Program-made: the position numbers and the translations under genes
The notes under the pieces: generated by a model
Told to the model about the DNA's origin: nothing
Seen by the model: the letters and a program-made list of their open reading frames with translations, nothing else
Databases searched by the model: none
Assembly: GCA_964535215.1 (NCBI GenBank)
Contig: CAZHST010000024.1
Location: forward strand, 1 to 51,935
From: JACQHM01 sp964535215
GTDB taxonomy: Bacteria > Methylomirabilota > Methylomirabilia > Methylomirabilales > JACQHM01
DNA length: 51,935 nucleotides
Direction of reading: 5' to 3'
Shown here: piece by piece, positions 1-11,745 of the stretch
Layout: each line of letters starts with the position of its first letter
Numbering within the stretch: position 1 is the stretch's first letter

Positions 1-51
1 GAGGGGGGCAGGACCGTCGGGGCGGGGGTGGTGACGGAGATCTTGGCGTAG
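1..51 (+). CDS. tuf: Elongation factor Tu, C-terminal end only (partial at the window edge)
   Basis: The first 17 codons of the window read as the last 16 residues of EF-Tu (EGGRTVGAGVVTEILA) followed by TAG at 49-51. This is the conserved end of the third beta-barrel domain of the GTPase that delivers aminoacyl-tRNA to the ribosome. The gene starts before the window. Its position just ahead of rpmG, tRNA-Trp and secE is the standard bacterial tuf-secE-nusG arrangement, which supports the call despite the short fragment. Confidence 0.9.
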   Translation, partial: EGGRTVGAGVVTEILA

Positions 52-85
52 GGTCGGTGTCTAGACATGATTCAGCGAGGCGAAG

Positions 86-235
86 ATGCGCGAGATCATC
101 ACCTTGGCTTGTAGCGAATGTAAACGACGGAACTACTCCACCACGAAGAACAAGCGTAACACCCCCGATCGCCTCGAGCGCCGAAAATATTGTCGATGGT
201 GCCGGAAGCACACCATCCATCGAGAAACCAAGTAA
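86..235 (+). CDS. rpmG: 50S ribosomal protein L33
   Basis: A 49-residue protein that binds near the E site of the large ribosomal subunit. It carries two CxxC pairs (ACSEC near residues 9-12 and YCRWC near 35-38), which marks the zinc-binding form of L33. The basic composition and length match the family. It starts with ATG 35 bases after the tuf stop, with GAGGCGAAG just upstream as a plausible ribosome binding site. A longer overlapping reading frame in another phase runs through this gene and the tRNA, but it is an artefact. Confidence 0.93.
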   Translation: MREIITLACSECKRRNYSTTKNKRNTPDRLERRKYCRWCRKHTIHRETK

Positions 236-266
236 GACCCATGCGCAATGTTGGGTGTTGGGTGAT

Positions 267-342
267 AGGCCTGTAGCTCAATGGTCAGAGCACCGGTCTC
301 CAAAACCGGGGGTTGGGGGTTCGAGTCCCTCCAGGCCTGCCA
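267..342 (+). tRNA. tRNA-Trp (anticodon CCA)
   Basis: The acceptor arm AGGCCTG pairs with CAGGCCT at 332-338, followed by discriminator G and an encoded CCA at 340-342. The D arm is GCTC/GAGC. The anticodon stem CCGGT/ACCGG encloses loop CTCCAAA, so the anticodon is CCA. The T arm contains TTCGAGT. Placement between rpmG and secE is the classical position for tRNA-Trp. Confidence 0.97.
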
Positions 343-365
343 AAGTTTTGGGAAGGAGGGGGATC

Positions 366-569
366 TTGGAGAAGGTGCGAGAATACCTTGACCGCACGGC
401 CCGTTTCTTGAAGGAGGTCCGGCAGGAGGTCAAAAAGGTAACCTGGCCCCAAAAGAAGGAGGTCATTGGCTCGACGGTGGTTGTCATCGTTGCTGTCTTT
501 GTTGTGTCATTCTTCCTAGGGCTTATTGATGTGACCCTTCAGAAGCTGTTAAGCTACATTATCCGCTAG
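366..569 (+). CDS. secE: Preprotein translocase subunit SecE
   Basis: A 67-residue single-span form of SecE, the essential small subunit that clamps SecY in the general secretion channel. An amphipathic segment with the conserved motif KEVRQEVKKVTWPQKKE precedes one transmembrane helix rich in Val, Ile and Phe (about residues 38-58). The start is a TTG at 366, chosen because GGAAGGAGGG lies 5-15 bases upstream and the protein then begins exactly where short SecE proteins do. The next gene, nusG, begins 6 bases after the stop, so the two are co-transcribed and probably translationally coupled. Confidence 0.92.
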   Translation: MEKVREYLDRTARFLKEVRQEVKKVTWPQKKEVIGSTVVVIVAVFVVSFFLGLIDVTLQKLLSYIIR

Positions 570-575
570 TCAGTC

Positions 576-1184
576 ATGGAACGCGTAGAGAAACCCTTAG
601 TGGAACAAACCGCGCCTGCCGAGGGAGGCGAGGGATCGCTTTTCGAGGAGCGGCCGAACCACCGCTGGTACGTCATCCACACCTACTCTGGCTTCGAGGC
701 CAAGGTGAAGGCCAGTATCGAGCAGCGGGTGGCTGCCGCAGGCTTTCAGGACAAGGTTTCCCGGATCCTTATCCCCACTGAAGAAGTGGTGGAGCTGAAA
801 AAGGGCAAACGGAAGACTTCCCAGCGAAAGTTCTTTCCAGGCTACATCCTTATCAGGATGGAGATGTCCGATGACCTGTGGTACCTTATCCGGAGTACCG
901 CAAAGGTTACCGGGTTCGTGGGGCCTGGCACCCGTCCAACCCCTATCCCTGATGAGGAGGTCAAACGGATCGTTCAGGAAATGGAGGTCGGGGCGGAGAG
1001 GCCAAGACACAAGGTCCTTTTTGTCAAGGGCGAGACCGTCCGCATTATTGATGGTCCCTTCACCAACTTCACCGGGGTGGTGGAGGAGGTGAAGCCGGAT
1101 AAGGGACGTCTGAAGGTGATGGTGAGCATCTTTGGGCGACCTACCCCGGTTGATCTGGAGTTCCTGCAAGTCGAAAGGGCCTAG
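576..1184 (+). CDS. nusG: Transcription termination/antitermination protein NusG
   Basis: A 202-residue NusG, the universal elongation factor that bridges RNA polymerase with Rho or the ribosome. The NGN domain begins at RWYVIHTYSGFE (about residue 30) and contains PGYILIRM and the TGFVGP turn. A C-terminal KOW motif (KGETVRIIDGPFTNFTGVVEEV) completes the fold. About 28 residues rich in Glu, Pro and Gly precede the usual start; the ATG at 576 sits 6 bases after secE, and no internal start in the extension has a better ribosome binding site. The extension is probably disordered. Confidence 0.95.
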   Translation: MERVEKPLVEQTAPAEGGEGSLFEERPNHRWYVIHTYSGFEAKVKASIEQRVAAAGFQDKVSRILIPTEEVVELKKGKRKTSQRKFFPGYILIRMEMSDDLWYLIRSTAKVTGFVGPGTRPTPIPDEEVKRIVQEMEVGAERPRHKVLFVKGETVRIIDGPFTNFTGVVEEVKPDKGRLKVMVSIFGRPTPVDLEFLQVERA

Positions 1185-1262
1185 ACCCCAAGCACCGTTA
1201 ATGGCCGACATGGTAAAGGCCTGGGTTATCGCCGAACCCTGACGGAATTTGTTGGAGGCGCG

Positions 1263-1688
1263 ATGGCAAAAAAGGTTACTGCGGTTGTCAAGCTGCAGGT
1301 GCCGGCGGGAAAGGCAACCCCATCCCCCCCGGTGGGCCCTGCCTTGGGTCAACATGGGATCAACATCATGGAGTTCTGCAAGACTTTTAACGCGCAGACG
1401 GCGGCCCAGGAGGGTTTGATCATCCCGGTGGTCATCACCATCTATGCCGACCGCTCCTTCAGCTTCGTCACCAAGACCCCACCCGCCTCCGTCCTGTTAA
1501 AGCAGGCAGCCGGGATCGCGGTGGCTTCCAAGGAGCCGAATCGGACAAAGGCTGGGAAGGTCACCCGGAAGCAGGTCGAGGAGATTGCGAGGACGAAGAT
1601 GCCTGACCTGAACGCCAAAGATTTCGAAGGGGCGGTGAGGATCATCGAGGGGACAGCACGGAGCATGGGGATCGAAATCATCCCATGA
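1263..1688 (+). CDS. rplK: 50S ribosomal protein L11
   Basis: 141 residues, the normal length for L11, which binds 23S rRNA in the GTPase-associated centre with the L10-L12 stalk. The N-terminal domain shows KLQVPAGKATPSPPVGPALGQHGINIMEF, shared by nearly all L11 proteins, and the C-terminal rRNA-binding domain ends in GTARSMGI. GTTGGAGGCGCG before the ATG supplies the ribosome binding site. It opens the ribosomal stalk and RNA polymerase cluster. The 78-base nusG-rplK gap shows no clear regulatory element. Confidence 0.97.
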   Translation: MAKKVTAVVKLQVPAGKATPSPPVGPALGQHGINIMEFCKTFNAQTAAQEGLIIPVVITIYADRSFSFVTKTPPASVLLKQAAGIAVASKEPNRTKAGKVTRKQVEEIARTKMPDLNAKDFEGAVRIIEGTARSMGIEIIP

Positions 1689-1695
1689 GGATTCG

Positions 1696-1750
1696 GTGAT
1701 CCATTGATCAGTGACGAGTGATAAGTTGGACTGGCCACTGACCACTTGGA
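1696..1750 (+). repeat. Degenerate heptad repeat in the rplK-rplA gap
   Basis: The spacer can be read as a run of imperfect 7-base units: GTGATCC, ATTGATC, AGTGACG, AGTGATA, AGTTGGA, a 6-base CTGGCC, ACTGACC and ACTTGGA. The unit resembles AGTGATC. It ends next to the rplA ribosome binding site GAGAGGAG. Similar 7-base periodicities appear in other gaps of this window. Confidence 0.6.
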
Positions 1751-1758
1751 GAGGAGCG

Positions 1759-2481
1759 ATGGCAAAACCAGGAAAGCGTTACCGAAAGATTGCGGAGACC
1801 CTTGCTAAAGCCATTGGCTCGCACGGGGTGGTGGATCTCCCCACCGCCGTCGAGTTGGTGAAGCAGACGGCCTCTGCCAAGTTTGACGAAACCGTGGAGA
1901 TGGCTATCCGACTGGGGGTGGATCCTAAGAAGGCCGATCAGATGGTGCGAGGGACGGTGGTGCTTCCCCATGGGACAGGGAAGCCGGTTCGGGTCTTGGT
2001 CTTCGCCAAGGGGGAGAAGGAAAAGGAGGCGAAGGAGGCGGGGGCCGATTACGTGGGCTTGGAGGAGTATATTGAGCGGATCCAGCAGGGATGGCTCGAT
2101 TTCGACAAAGCCATCGCCACCCCCGATGTCATGGGGCAGGTGGGAAGATTGGGGAAAATCCTGGGTCCAAGGGGCCTGATGCCTAACCCCAAGGCCGGCA
2201 CGGTCACGTTTGACGTTGGGAGGGCTGTAAGGGATTTCAAAGGAGGGAAGATCGAGTTCCGGGTGGATAAAGGGGGGATCGTCCACGCCCCCTTTGGCAA
2301 GGTCTCATTCTCTAAGGAACAGCTTGTAGAGAATGCCACCATGCTCCTCGATGCCGTCCTGAGGGCTAAGCCAGCCACGAGTAAAGGACGGTACCTCAAG
2401 GGGATTACCATTGCATCCACGATGGGACCTGGGGTAAAGGTTGATCCCAATGCCGTCCAGCTCTTGTTAAGAGCAGCCTAG
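1759..2481 (+). CDS. rplA: 50S ribosomal protein L1
   Basis: A 240-residue L1, which forms the mobile L1 stalk that moves deacylated tRNA to the E site. Family landmarks are the GKRYRK start, the domain II core with PHGTGK, and the signature MGQVGRLGKILGPRGLMPNPKAGTV. The frame is open further upstream to 1711, but the extra 16 codons lie in repeat sequence. The ATG at 1759, preceded by GAGAGGAG, gives the canonical N-terminus MAKPGKRY. In many bacteria L1 represses its own operon by binding leader mRNA; no such site was identified here. Confidence 0.96.
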   Translation: MAKPGKRYRKIAETLAKAIGSHGVVDLPTAVELVKQTASAKFDETVEMAIRLGVDPKKADQMVRGTVVLPHGTGKPVRVLVFAKGEKEKEAKEAGADYVGLEEYIERIQQGWLDFDKAIATPDVMGQVGRLGKILGPRGLMPNPKAGTVTFDVGRAVRDFKGGKIEFRVDKGGIVHAPFGKVSFSKEQLVENATMLLDAVLRAKPATSKGRYLKGITIASTMGPGVKVDPNAVQLLLRAA

Positions 2482-2484
2482 CCA

Positions 2485-2560
2485 ACAGGTGTTAGGCCCT
2501 AAGTCTTGGGGAGGAGACCTTTCTCCCCTGAGGCCCTATTCCTAAAAGCCTAAAACCTGT
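2485..2560 (+). promoter_or_regulatory. Putative L10(L12) autoregulatory leader ahead of rplJ
   Basis: The rplA-rplJ gap folds into a closed structure. ACAGGT (2485-2490) pairs with ACCTGT (2555-2560), and after a single G/A mismatch TTAGGC (2492-2497) pairs with GCCTAA (2548-2553). Inside is a hairpin GGGGAG (2508-2513) with CTCCCC (2523-2528). An elongated hairpin upstream of rplJ is the known L10-leader layout, where the L10-L12 complex binds mRNA and shuts off rplJL translation. The stem complementarity is visible; the L10 binding itself is inferred from position. Confidence 0.65.
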
Positions 2561-2587
2561 GATGGACCTCCCGGGGTAGGAGGGTTT

Positions 2588-3112
2588 ATGAAACGCGCCG
2601 AAAAGGAGACAGCCGTTCTCGAACTGAAGGAGAAGCTGGGAAGGGCTAGGAGTGCCATCTTGACAGGTTTCCGGGGGCTGACGGTTGCGGACATCTCCGA
2701 GCTCCGGAACCTCCTTAGGAAGAACGCTGTCGAGTACAGGGTGGTGAAGAATAGCCTGGTACGGTTGGCCGCCCAGGATACCACCCTTAAGGATCTGAAC
2801 CGGTATCTGGATGGTCCCACGGCCATGGCGTTATGTTACGCTGACCCTCTGCCCGCGGCGAAGATCCTGGCAGAGTTCGCGAGGGCTAAACCTGCCCTGC
2901 AGATCAAAGCGGGCTATGTCGAGGGGCGGATCATGGACCAGGCCGGTATCCTGGCCCTTTCGGAGCTCCCTCCTAGGGATGTGCTGCTGGCCCGGGTGGT
3001 GGGGGCGTTTCAGGCCCCTTTGCTCGGGTTGGTCAACGTTTTGAGGGGTCCCCTGCAGAGGTTCGTTGTGGCCCTCGAGCAGGTACGACAGCAGAGGGAA
3101 GGGGTTTCCTAA
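2588..3112 (+). CDS. rplJ: 50S ribosomal protein L10
   Basis: A 174-residue L10, the base of the ribosomal stalk to which L7/L12 dimers attach. The N-terminal rRNA-binding domain contains TGFRGLTVADISELRNLLRKNAVEYRVVKNSL with this family's spacing, and the C-terminal helix that carries L12 follows. A GTAGGAGGG ribosome binding site sits 5 bases before the ATG. The 106-base leader upstream forms a probable L10-binding structure. Confidence 0.96.
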   Translation: MKRAEKETAVLELKEKLGRARSAILTGFRGLTVADISELRNLLRKNAVEYRVVKNSLVRLAAQDTTLKDLNRYLDGPTAMALCYADPLPAAKILAEFARAKPALQIKAGYVEGRIMDQAGILALSELPPRDVLLARVVGAFQAPLLGLVNVLRGPLQRFVVALEQVRQQREGVS

Positions 3113-3155
3113 TAGAGACATCCGGATCGTAGTTCTTTCGCTTGAGGAGGCCAGA

Positions 3156-3548
3156 ATGGCAAAGGTTACGGTTGACGATGTGTTGGAGTCCATCGATTCC
3201 TGGACGGTTTTTGATCTGAACCGGCTGGTCAAGGGGATCGAGGAAAAGTATGGCATCTCCGCAGCGGTCATGCCGGTTGGGCCCGCGACCGGGATGGGAG
3301 CTGGGGCAGCAGCTCCGACAGCGGCCGAGGAGAAAACGGAGTTTACCGTTATCCTGGCCGGTGTCCCGGCTGAGAAGAAGATCCAGATCATTAAAGAGGT
3401 CCGGGCCATTACCAACCTAGGTCTGAAGGAGGCCAAGGACCTGGTTGAAGCCGCGCCAAAGCCCATCAAGGAGGGGATCTCCAAGGCAGAGGCTGAAGAG
3501 ATCAAGACGAAGCTGGAGGCCGCTGGGGCGACCGTCGAGCTGAAATAG
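3156..3548 (+). CDS. rplL: 50S ribosomal protein L7/L12
   Basis: A 130-residue acidic protein that recruits translational GTPases. The order is an N-terminal dimerisation helix (about 1-35), an Ala-rich hinge (GAGAAAPTAAEE) and a C-terminal domain with KIQIIKEVRAITNLGLKEAKDLVEAAP. An upstream in-frame start at 3066 is inside rplJ and is rejected; the ATG at 3156 has GAGGAGG just before it and gives the canonical MAKVTVDDVLE. The gap to rpoB is only 12 bases and has no attenuator, unlike E. coli. Confidence 0.97.
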   Translation: MAKVTVDDVLESIDSWTVFDLNRLVKGIEEKYGISAAVMPVGPATGMGAGAAAPTAAEEKTEFTVILAGVPAEKKIQIIKEVRAITNLGLKEAKDLVEAAPKPIKEGISKAEAEEIKTKLEAAGATVELK

Positions 3549-3560
3549 GAGAGGGAAAGG

Positions 3561-6500
3561 GTGAGGCAAGGAATGGCTATCGCGAAGAGGGGTGAGATTA
3601 CCCCTGAGCGGTATAGTTTTGCCAAGATCAAGGAGGTTATCTCCATCCCCAATCTGATCGAGGTCCAGCGCCGCTCCTTCGAGCAGTTCCTCCAGAAGGA
3701 CGTCCCCCCGGAGCGGCGGGAGGAGATTGGTCTTCAAGGGGTCTTCACCAGTATTTTCCCCATTACGGACTACGAAGGATCGGCCGAGCTTCAGTTTGTG
3801 AAGTACGGGTTCGGTGAGCCCAAATACACCCCGGAGGAATGCCGGGAAAAGGGGATGACCTACTCCGTGCCCCTGAAGGTCACCCTCCGTCTTGTCGTCT
3901 GGGACAAGCAGACGACCGGTTCGAAAAGTATCCGGGACATCAAGGAGCAGGAGGTGTATCTCGGGGAGATCCCGCTGATGACCGAGCAGGGAACGTTCAT
4001 CATCAACGGGACCGAGCGGGTTGTGGTGAGCCAACTCCACCGTTCGCCCGGGGTCTTCTTCGATTCGGACAAGGGGAAGACCCACCATAGCGGGAAGGTG
4101 CTCTACAGCGCTCGCCTTATCCCGTACCGCGGCTCCTGGCTCGAGTTCGAGTTCGACTCGAATGACATCCTCTATGTGCGGATTGATAGGCGCCGCAAGT
4201 TCTTGGTCACGGTCCTCCTCCGGGCCATCGGGTACGGGACGAATGAAGAGATCCTTTCCCTCTTTTACAGCCGGGACACGGTCCATGTGCGGGAGGGCGA
4301 GATCCTCATTGATACCAGCGCCCCCGGCCTCATGAGCTTTCGGGTGAGCCGCGACATCCAGGATCCGGCCTCAAAGGAGGTCATCATCCATGCTGGGAAG
4401 AAGCTCACCAGGGGGGTCTTGAAGCGACTCCAGGCCCTGAAGCTCAAAGAGGTGCCGGTGTTGCGAGAGGACCTCTACGGGCGGATCCTGGCAAAAGACG
4501 TGATTGACAGGGGGACAGGGGAGATCCTGGCCGAGTGTGCTGAGGCCCTCGATGCGGATCGGCTGGAGGCTTTCATCCAGCGTGGGGTCTCCCAGTTTGA
4601 CATCCTCTCCGCCCAAGATACCAGGGAAGTCTTCGAGATCCGGGAAACGCTCTTGAAGGATTCCACGCATGGGGTGGAGGATGCCCTGGTGGAGATCTAC
4701 CGGCGGATGCGCCCGGGGGACCCACCGACCATTGAGAGTTGCCATGCCCTCCTCGATGCCATGTTCTTCAACCCCCGGCGCTATGACCTCTCCAAGGTGG
4801 GGCGGTTGAAGATGAATCAAAAGCTCCAGATGGATGTGCCCCTCGATGTTCGAACCCTCCGTCGGGAGGACATCGTGGAGACCATCCGGTATCTTCTGAA
4901 GCTGCGCCGGGGTGAGGGCTCCGTTGACGACATCGATCATCTGGGGAACCGAAGGGTTCGCTCGGCCGGGGAACTTCTGGAGGAGCAGTTCCGGATCGGG
5001 CTCGCCCGGATGGAGCGGGCGGTCAGGGAGCGCATGAGTACCCAGGAGGTGGAGACCCTGATGCCCCACGACCTGGTGAATGCCAAACCGGTGACCGCCG
5101 CCCTCAAGGAGTTCTTCGGCTCCTCCCAGCTCTCCCAGTTCATGGACCAGACGAACCCCTTGGCGGAGCTCACCCACAAGCGGCGGGTGAGCGCCCTGGG
5201 ACCCGGGGGCCTCTCCAGGGAGCGGGCCGGCTTCGAGGTTCGGGATGTCCATCCGACCCACTACGGCCGGATGTGTCCCATCGAAACCCCTGAAGGTCCG
5301 AACGTGGGCCTGATCTCGTCCCTCTCCACCTACGCTCGGGTGAATGACTTTGGCTTCATCGAGACCCCCTATCGGAAGGTGATCGATGGTCGGGTGACCG
5401 ATGAGATCGAGTACCTGACCGCTGACGAGGAGGAGAAGTACGTCATCGCCCAGGCCAATGCCCCTGTGGACGCTCGGGGGAGGCTGACCAGCGATCGGAT
5501 CCGGGCGAGAAAGGGGGGGAACCCCATTGTCGTTTCCCCTAACGAGGTCCAGTTCATGGACGTCTCCCCGAAGCAGCTCGTGGGGGTCTCAACCTCCTTG
5601 ATCCCCTTCCTGGAGCATGATGATGCCAACCGGGCCCTGATGGGGGCGAATATGCAGCGGCAGGCCGTCCCCCTGATCAGGCCGGAGCCCCCTCTGGTCG
5701 GGACGGGGATGGAGTATGTGGCCGCCAAGGATTCGGGGGCCGTGGTCGTGGCCCGTCGCTCTGGGGTCGTGGAGGCCGTCTCGGCGGACCGGATCATCAT
5801 CCGGGTTGATGGGAAGAACGGCGACTCCGGCGTGGACATCTACAACCTGCTGAAGTTCAAAAAATCGAACCAGAATACCTGCATCAACCAGAAGCCCATC
5901 GTCCGGAAGGGCCAGCGGGTGGAGAAGGGGGAGGTGATTGCCGATGGACCGGCCACGGCGGGGGGAGAACTGGCCCTGGGTCAGAACGTCCTCGTGGCCT
6001 TCATGCCTTTCGGGGGCTACAACTTCGAGGATGCGATCCTCGTCAGTGAGCGGCTCGTCAAGGATGACCGGTACACTTCGATCCACATCGAGGAATTCGA
6101 GATCGAGGCCCGGGACACCAAGCTCGGCAAGGAGGAGATTACCAGGGATATCCTGAACGTCAGCGAGGATGCCCTGAAGGACCTGGACGAGAGCGGGGTC
6201 ATCCGGATTGGGGCTGAGGTGAAGCCGGGCGATATCCTGGTGGGCAAGGTGACGCCCAAGGGGGAGACGGTCCTCACCCCTGAGGAGCGGCTCCTTCGCG
6301 CCATCTTCGGCGAGAAGGCTGAGGATGTCCGGGATGCCTCCCTCTACGTCCCCCCGGGGATCAGCGGGACTGTTGTGGACGTCAAGATCTTCTCCCGAAA
6401 AGGGGTTGAGAAGGACGAGCGGGCTAAGTCCATCGAGGACGAGGAGATCGCCAAGCTCACAAAAGACTTTGAGGACGAGATCTCGATCCTGGTCGAGGAG

Positions 6501-7520
6501 CGGGACAAGCGGCTTAGGTCCCTGCTGGAGGGTCGGATCTGTGGAAAGGAAGTGAGGAGCCGGCGGACCAGGAAGGTCCTTGTCCAGAAACGGGCGAAGC
6601 TCACCGCCGAACTCTTGGAGAAGCTCTCCCATGAGGACCTCCTCCAGATCGCCGAGGCCCTGGATGAGGACACGGCGGACAAGGCCAGGCAGATCGTCGA
6701 GTCCTCGGAAAACCAGATCCATGTCCTCCAGACCCTCTTAGAGGAGCGGAAGGCCCGTTTGAGGAAGGGAGACGAGCTGCCGCCTGGGGTCCTGAAGGTG
6801 GTGAAGGTTTACGTGGCCATGAAACGGAAGCTCGCCGTCGGTGACAAGATGGCCGGACGCCATGGAAACAAAGGAGTCATCGCCAAGATCCTCCCTGAGG
6901 AGGACATGCCCTACCTCCCCGACGGCACTCCTGTGGACGTGGTCCTGAACCCCCTGGGGGTCCCCTCCCGGATGAACGTGGGGCAGATCCTCGAGACCCA
7001 CCTGGGTTGGGCCGCCAAGGCCCTCGGGATGAAGGTCGCCTCCCCCGTCTTCGACGGGGCCAGCGAGGAGGAGATCAAGGCCCTCCTTAAGAAGGCTGGC
7101 CTCCCCGTGACCGGGAAGACGATCCTCTACGATGGCCGGACGGGGAAGCCCTTCCACCAGGAGGTCTGTGTCGGCTACATCTATCTGATGAAGCTGGCAC
7201 ATCTGGTCGAGGACAAGATCCATGCCCGCTCCATCGGCCCCTACTCCCTGGTCACCCAACAGCCCCTGGGGGGGAAGGCCCAGTTTGGCGGCCAGCGGTT
7301 CGGGGAGATGGAGGTCTGGGCCTTGGAGGCCTATGGGGCGGCCCATACCTTGCAGGAGATGCTCACGGTCAAGTCCGATGATGTCGTCGGTCGCACGAAG
7401 ATGTACGAGTCCATCGTCAAGGGAGAATGCGCTCTGGAGCCGGGGCTCCCAGAATCCTTCAACGTGTTGGTGAAGGAGATCCAGAGCCTCTGCCTGGACG
7501 TGGAGCTGATCAAGGAGTAG
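3561..7520 (+). CDS. rpoB: DNA-directed RNA polymerase subunit beta
   Basis: A 1319-residue beta subunit, which forms half of the polymerase active-site cleft. Typical blocks are the N-terminal lobe, the rifampicin-pocket region with SQLSQFMDQTNPLAELTHKRR and the downstream RMCPIETPEGPNVGLI, and the C-terminal GDKMAGRHGNKGVIAKI. The length is near that of other bacterial RpoB proteins and I see no large lineage-specific insertion. The start is GTG at 3561 with AGGAGAGG upstream. An ATG at 3573 would give MAIAKRG and is a reasonable alternative with a weaker ribosome binding site. Confidence 0.97.
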   Translation: MRQGMAIAKRGEITPERYSFAKIKEVISIPNLIEVQRRSFEQFLQKDVPPERREEIGLQGVFTSIFPITDYEGSAELQFVKYGFGEPKYTPEECREKGMTYSVPLKVTLRLVVWDKQTTGSKSIRDIKEQEVYLGEIPLMTEQGTFIINGTERVVVSQLHRSPGVFFDSDKGKTHHSGKVLYSARLIPYRGSWLEFEFDSNDILYVRIDRRRKFLVTVLLRAIGYGTNEEILSLFYSRDTVHVREGEILIDTSAPGLMSFRVSRDIQDPASKEVIIHAGKKLTRGVLKRLQALKLKEVPVLREDLYGRILAKDVIDRGTGEILAECAEALDADRLEAFIQRGVSQFDILSAQDTREVFEIRETLLKDSTHGVEDALVEIYRRMRPGDPPTIESCHALLDAMFFNPRRYDLSKVGRLKMNQKLQMDVPLDVRTLRREDIVETIRYLLKLRRGEGSVDDIDHLGNRRVRSAGELLEEQFRIGLARMERAVRERMSTQEVETLMPHDLVNAKPVTAALKEFFGSSQLSQFMDQTNPLAELTHKRRVSALGPGGLSRERAGFEVRDVHPTHYGRMCPIETPEGPNVGLISSLSTYARVNDFGFIETPYRKVIDGRVTDEIEYLTADEEEKYVIAQANAPVDARGRLTSDRIRARKGGNPIVVSPNEVQFMDVSPKQLVGVSTSLIPFLEHDDANRALMGANMQRQAVPLIRPEPPLVGTGMEYVAAKDSGAVVVARRSGVVEAVSADRIIIRVDGKNGDSGVDIYNLLKFKKSNQNTCINQKPIVRKGQRVEKGEVIADGPATAGGELALGQNVLVAFMPFGGYNFEDAILVSERLVKDDRYTSIHIEEFEIEARDTKLGKEEITRDILNVSEDALKDLDESGVIRIGAEVKPGDILVGKVTPKGETVLTPEERLLRAIFGEKAEDVRDASLYVPPGISGTVVDVKIFSRKGVEKDERAKSIEDEEIAKLTKDFEDEISILVEERDKRLRSLLEGRICGKEVRSRRTRKVLVQKRAKLTAELLEKLSHEDLLQIAEALDEDTADKARQIVESSENQIHVLQTLLEERKARLRKGDELPPGVLKVVKVYVAMKRKLAVGDKMAGRHGNKGVIAKILPEEDMPYLPDGTPVDVVLNPLGVPSRMNVGQILETHLGWAAKALGMKVASPVFDGASEEEIKALLKKAGLPVTGKTILYDGRTGKPFHQEVCVGYIYLMKLAHLVEDKIHARSIGPYSLVTQQPLGGKAQFGGQRFGEMEVWALEAYGAAHTLQEMLTVKSDDVVGRTKMYESIVKGECALEPGLPESFNVLVKEIQSLCLDVELIKE

Positions 7521-7542
7521 CATGGGGCTGGTGGCTCTTGAT

Positions 7543-7561
7543 CCGTGGTTGGGAACCACGG
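7543..7561 (+). other. Perfect hairpin in the rpoB-rpoC gap
   Basis: CCGTGGTT (7543-7550) and AACCACGG (7554-7561) form an uninterrupted 8-bp stem with a 3-base GGG loop. GGCTC and GAGCC flank it and could extend the structure. No T-run follows, so it is not an intrinsic terminator. It sits in the 90-base rpoB-rpoC gap and may be an mRNA processing or stabilising element. Confidence 0.45.
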
Positions 7562-7610
7562 CCTGGGTGCCACGAGCCGTGTGGTGCAGAAACGCCACAG
7601 GGGGTAAACG

Positions 7611-11714
<4,104 letters not shown>

Positions 11715-11745
11715 CCGAAACGGTGATGCGGTAATGGGAGGGAAG

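Noticed and set aside
57..569. A 170-codon open frame spanning the rpmG region, tRNA-Trp and secE
   Set aside because: Only its last 67 codons (SecE) are coding; the upstream part crosses a tRNA and rpmG in another phase.
3417..6722. Several long minus-strand frames opposite rpoB (289, 296 and 377 codons)
   Set aside because: They mirror GC-rich codon bias of rpoB, show no family motif and have no ribosome binding sites.
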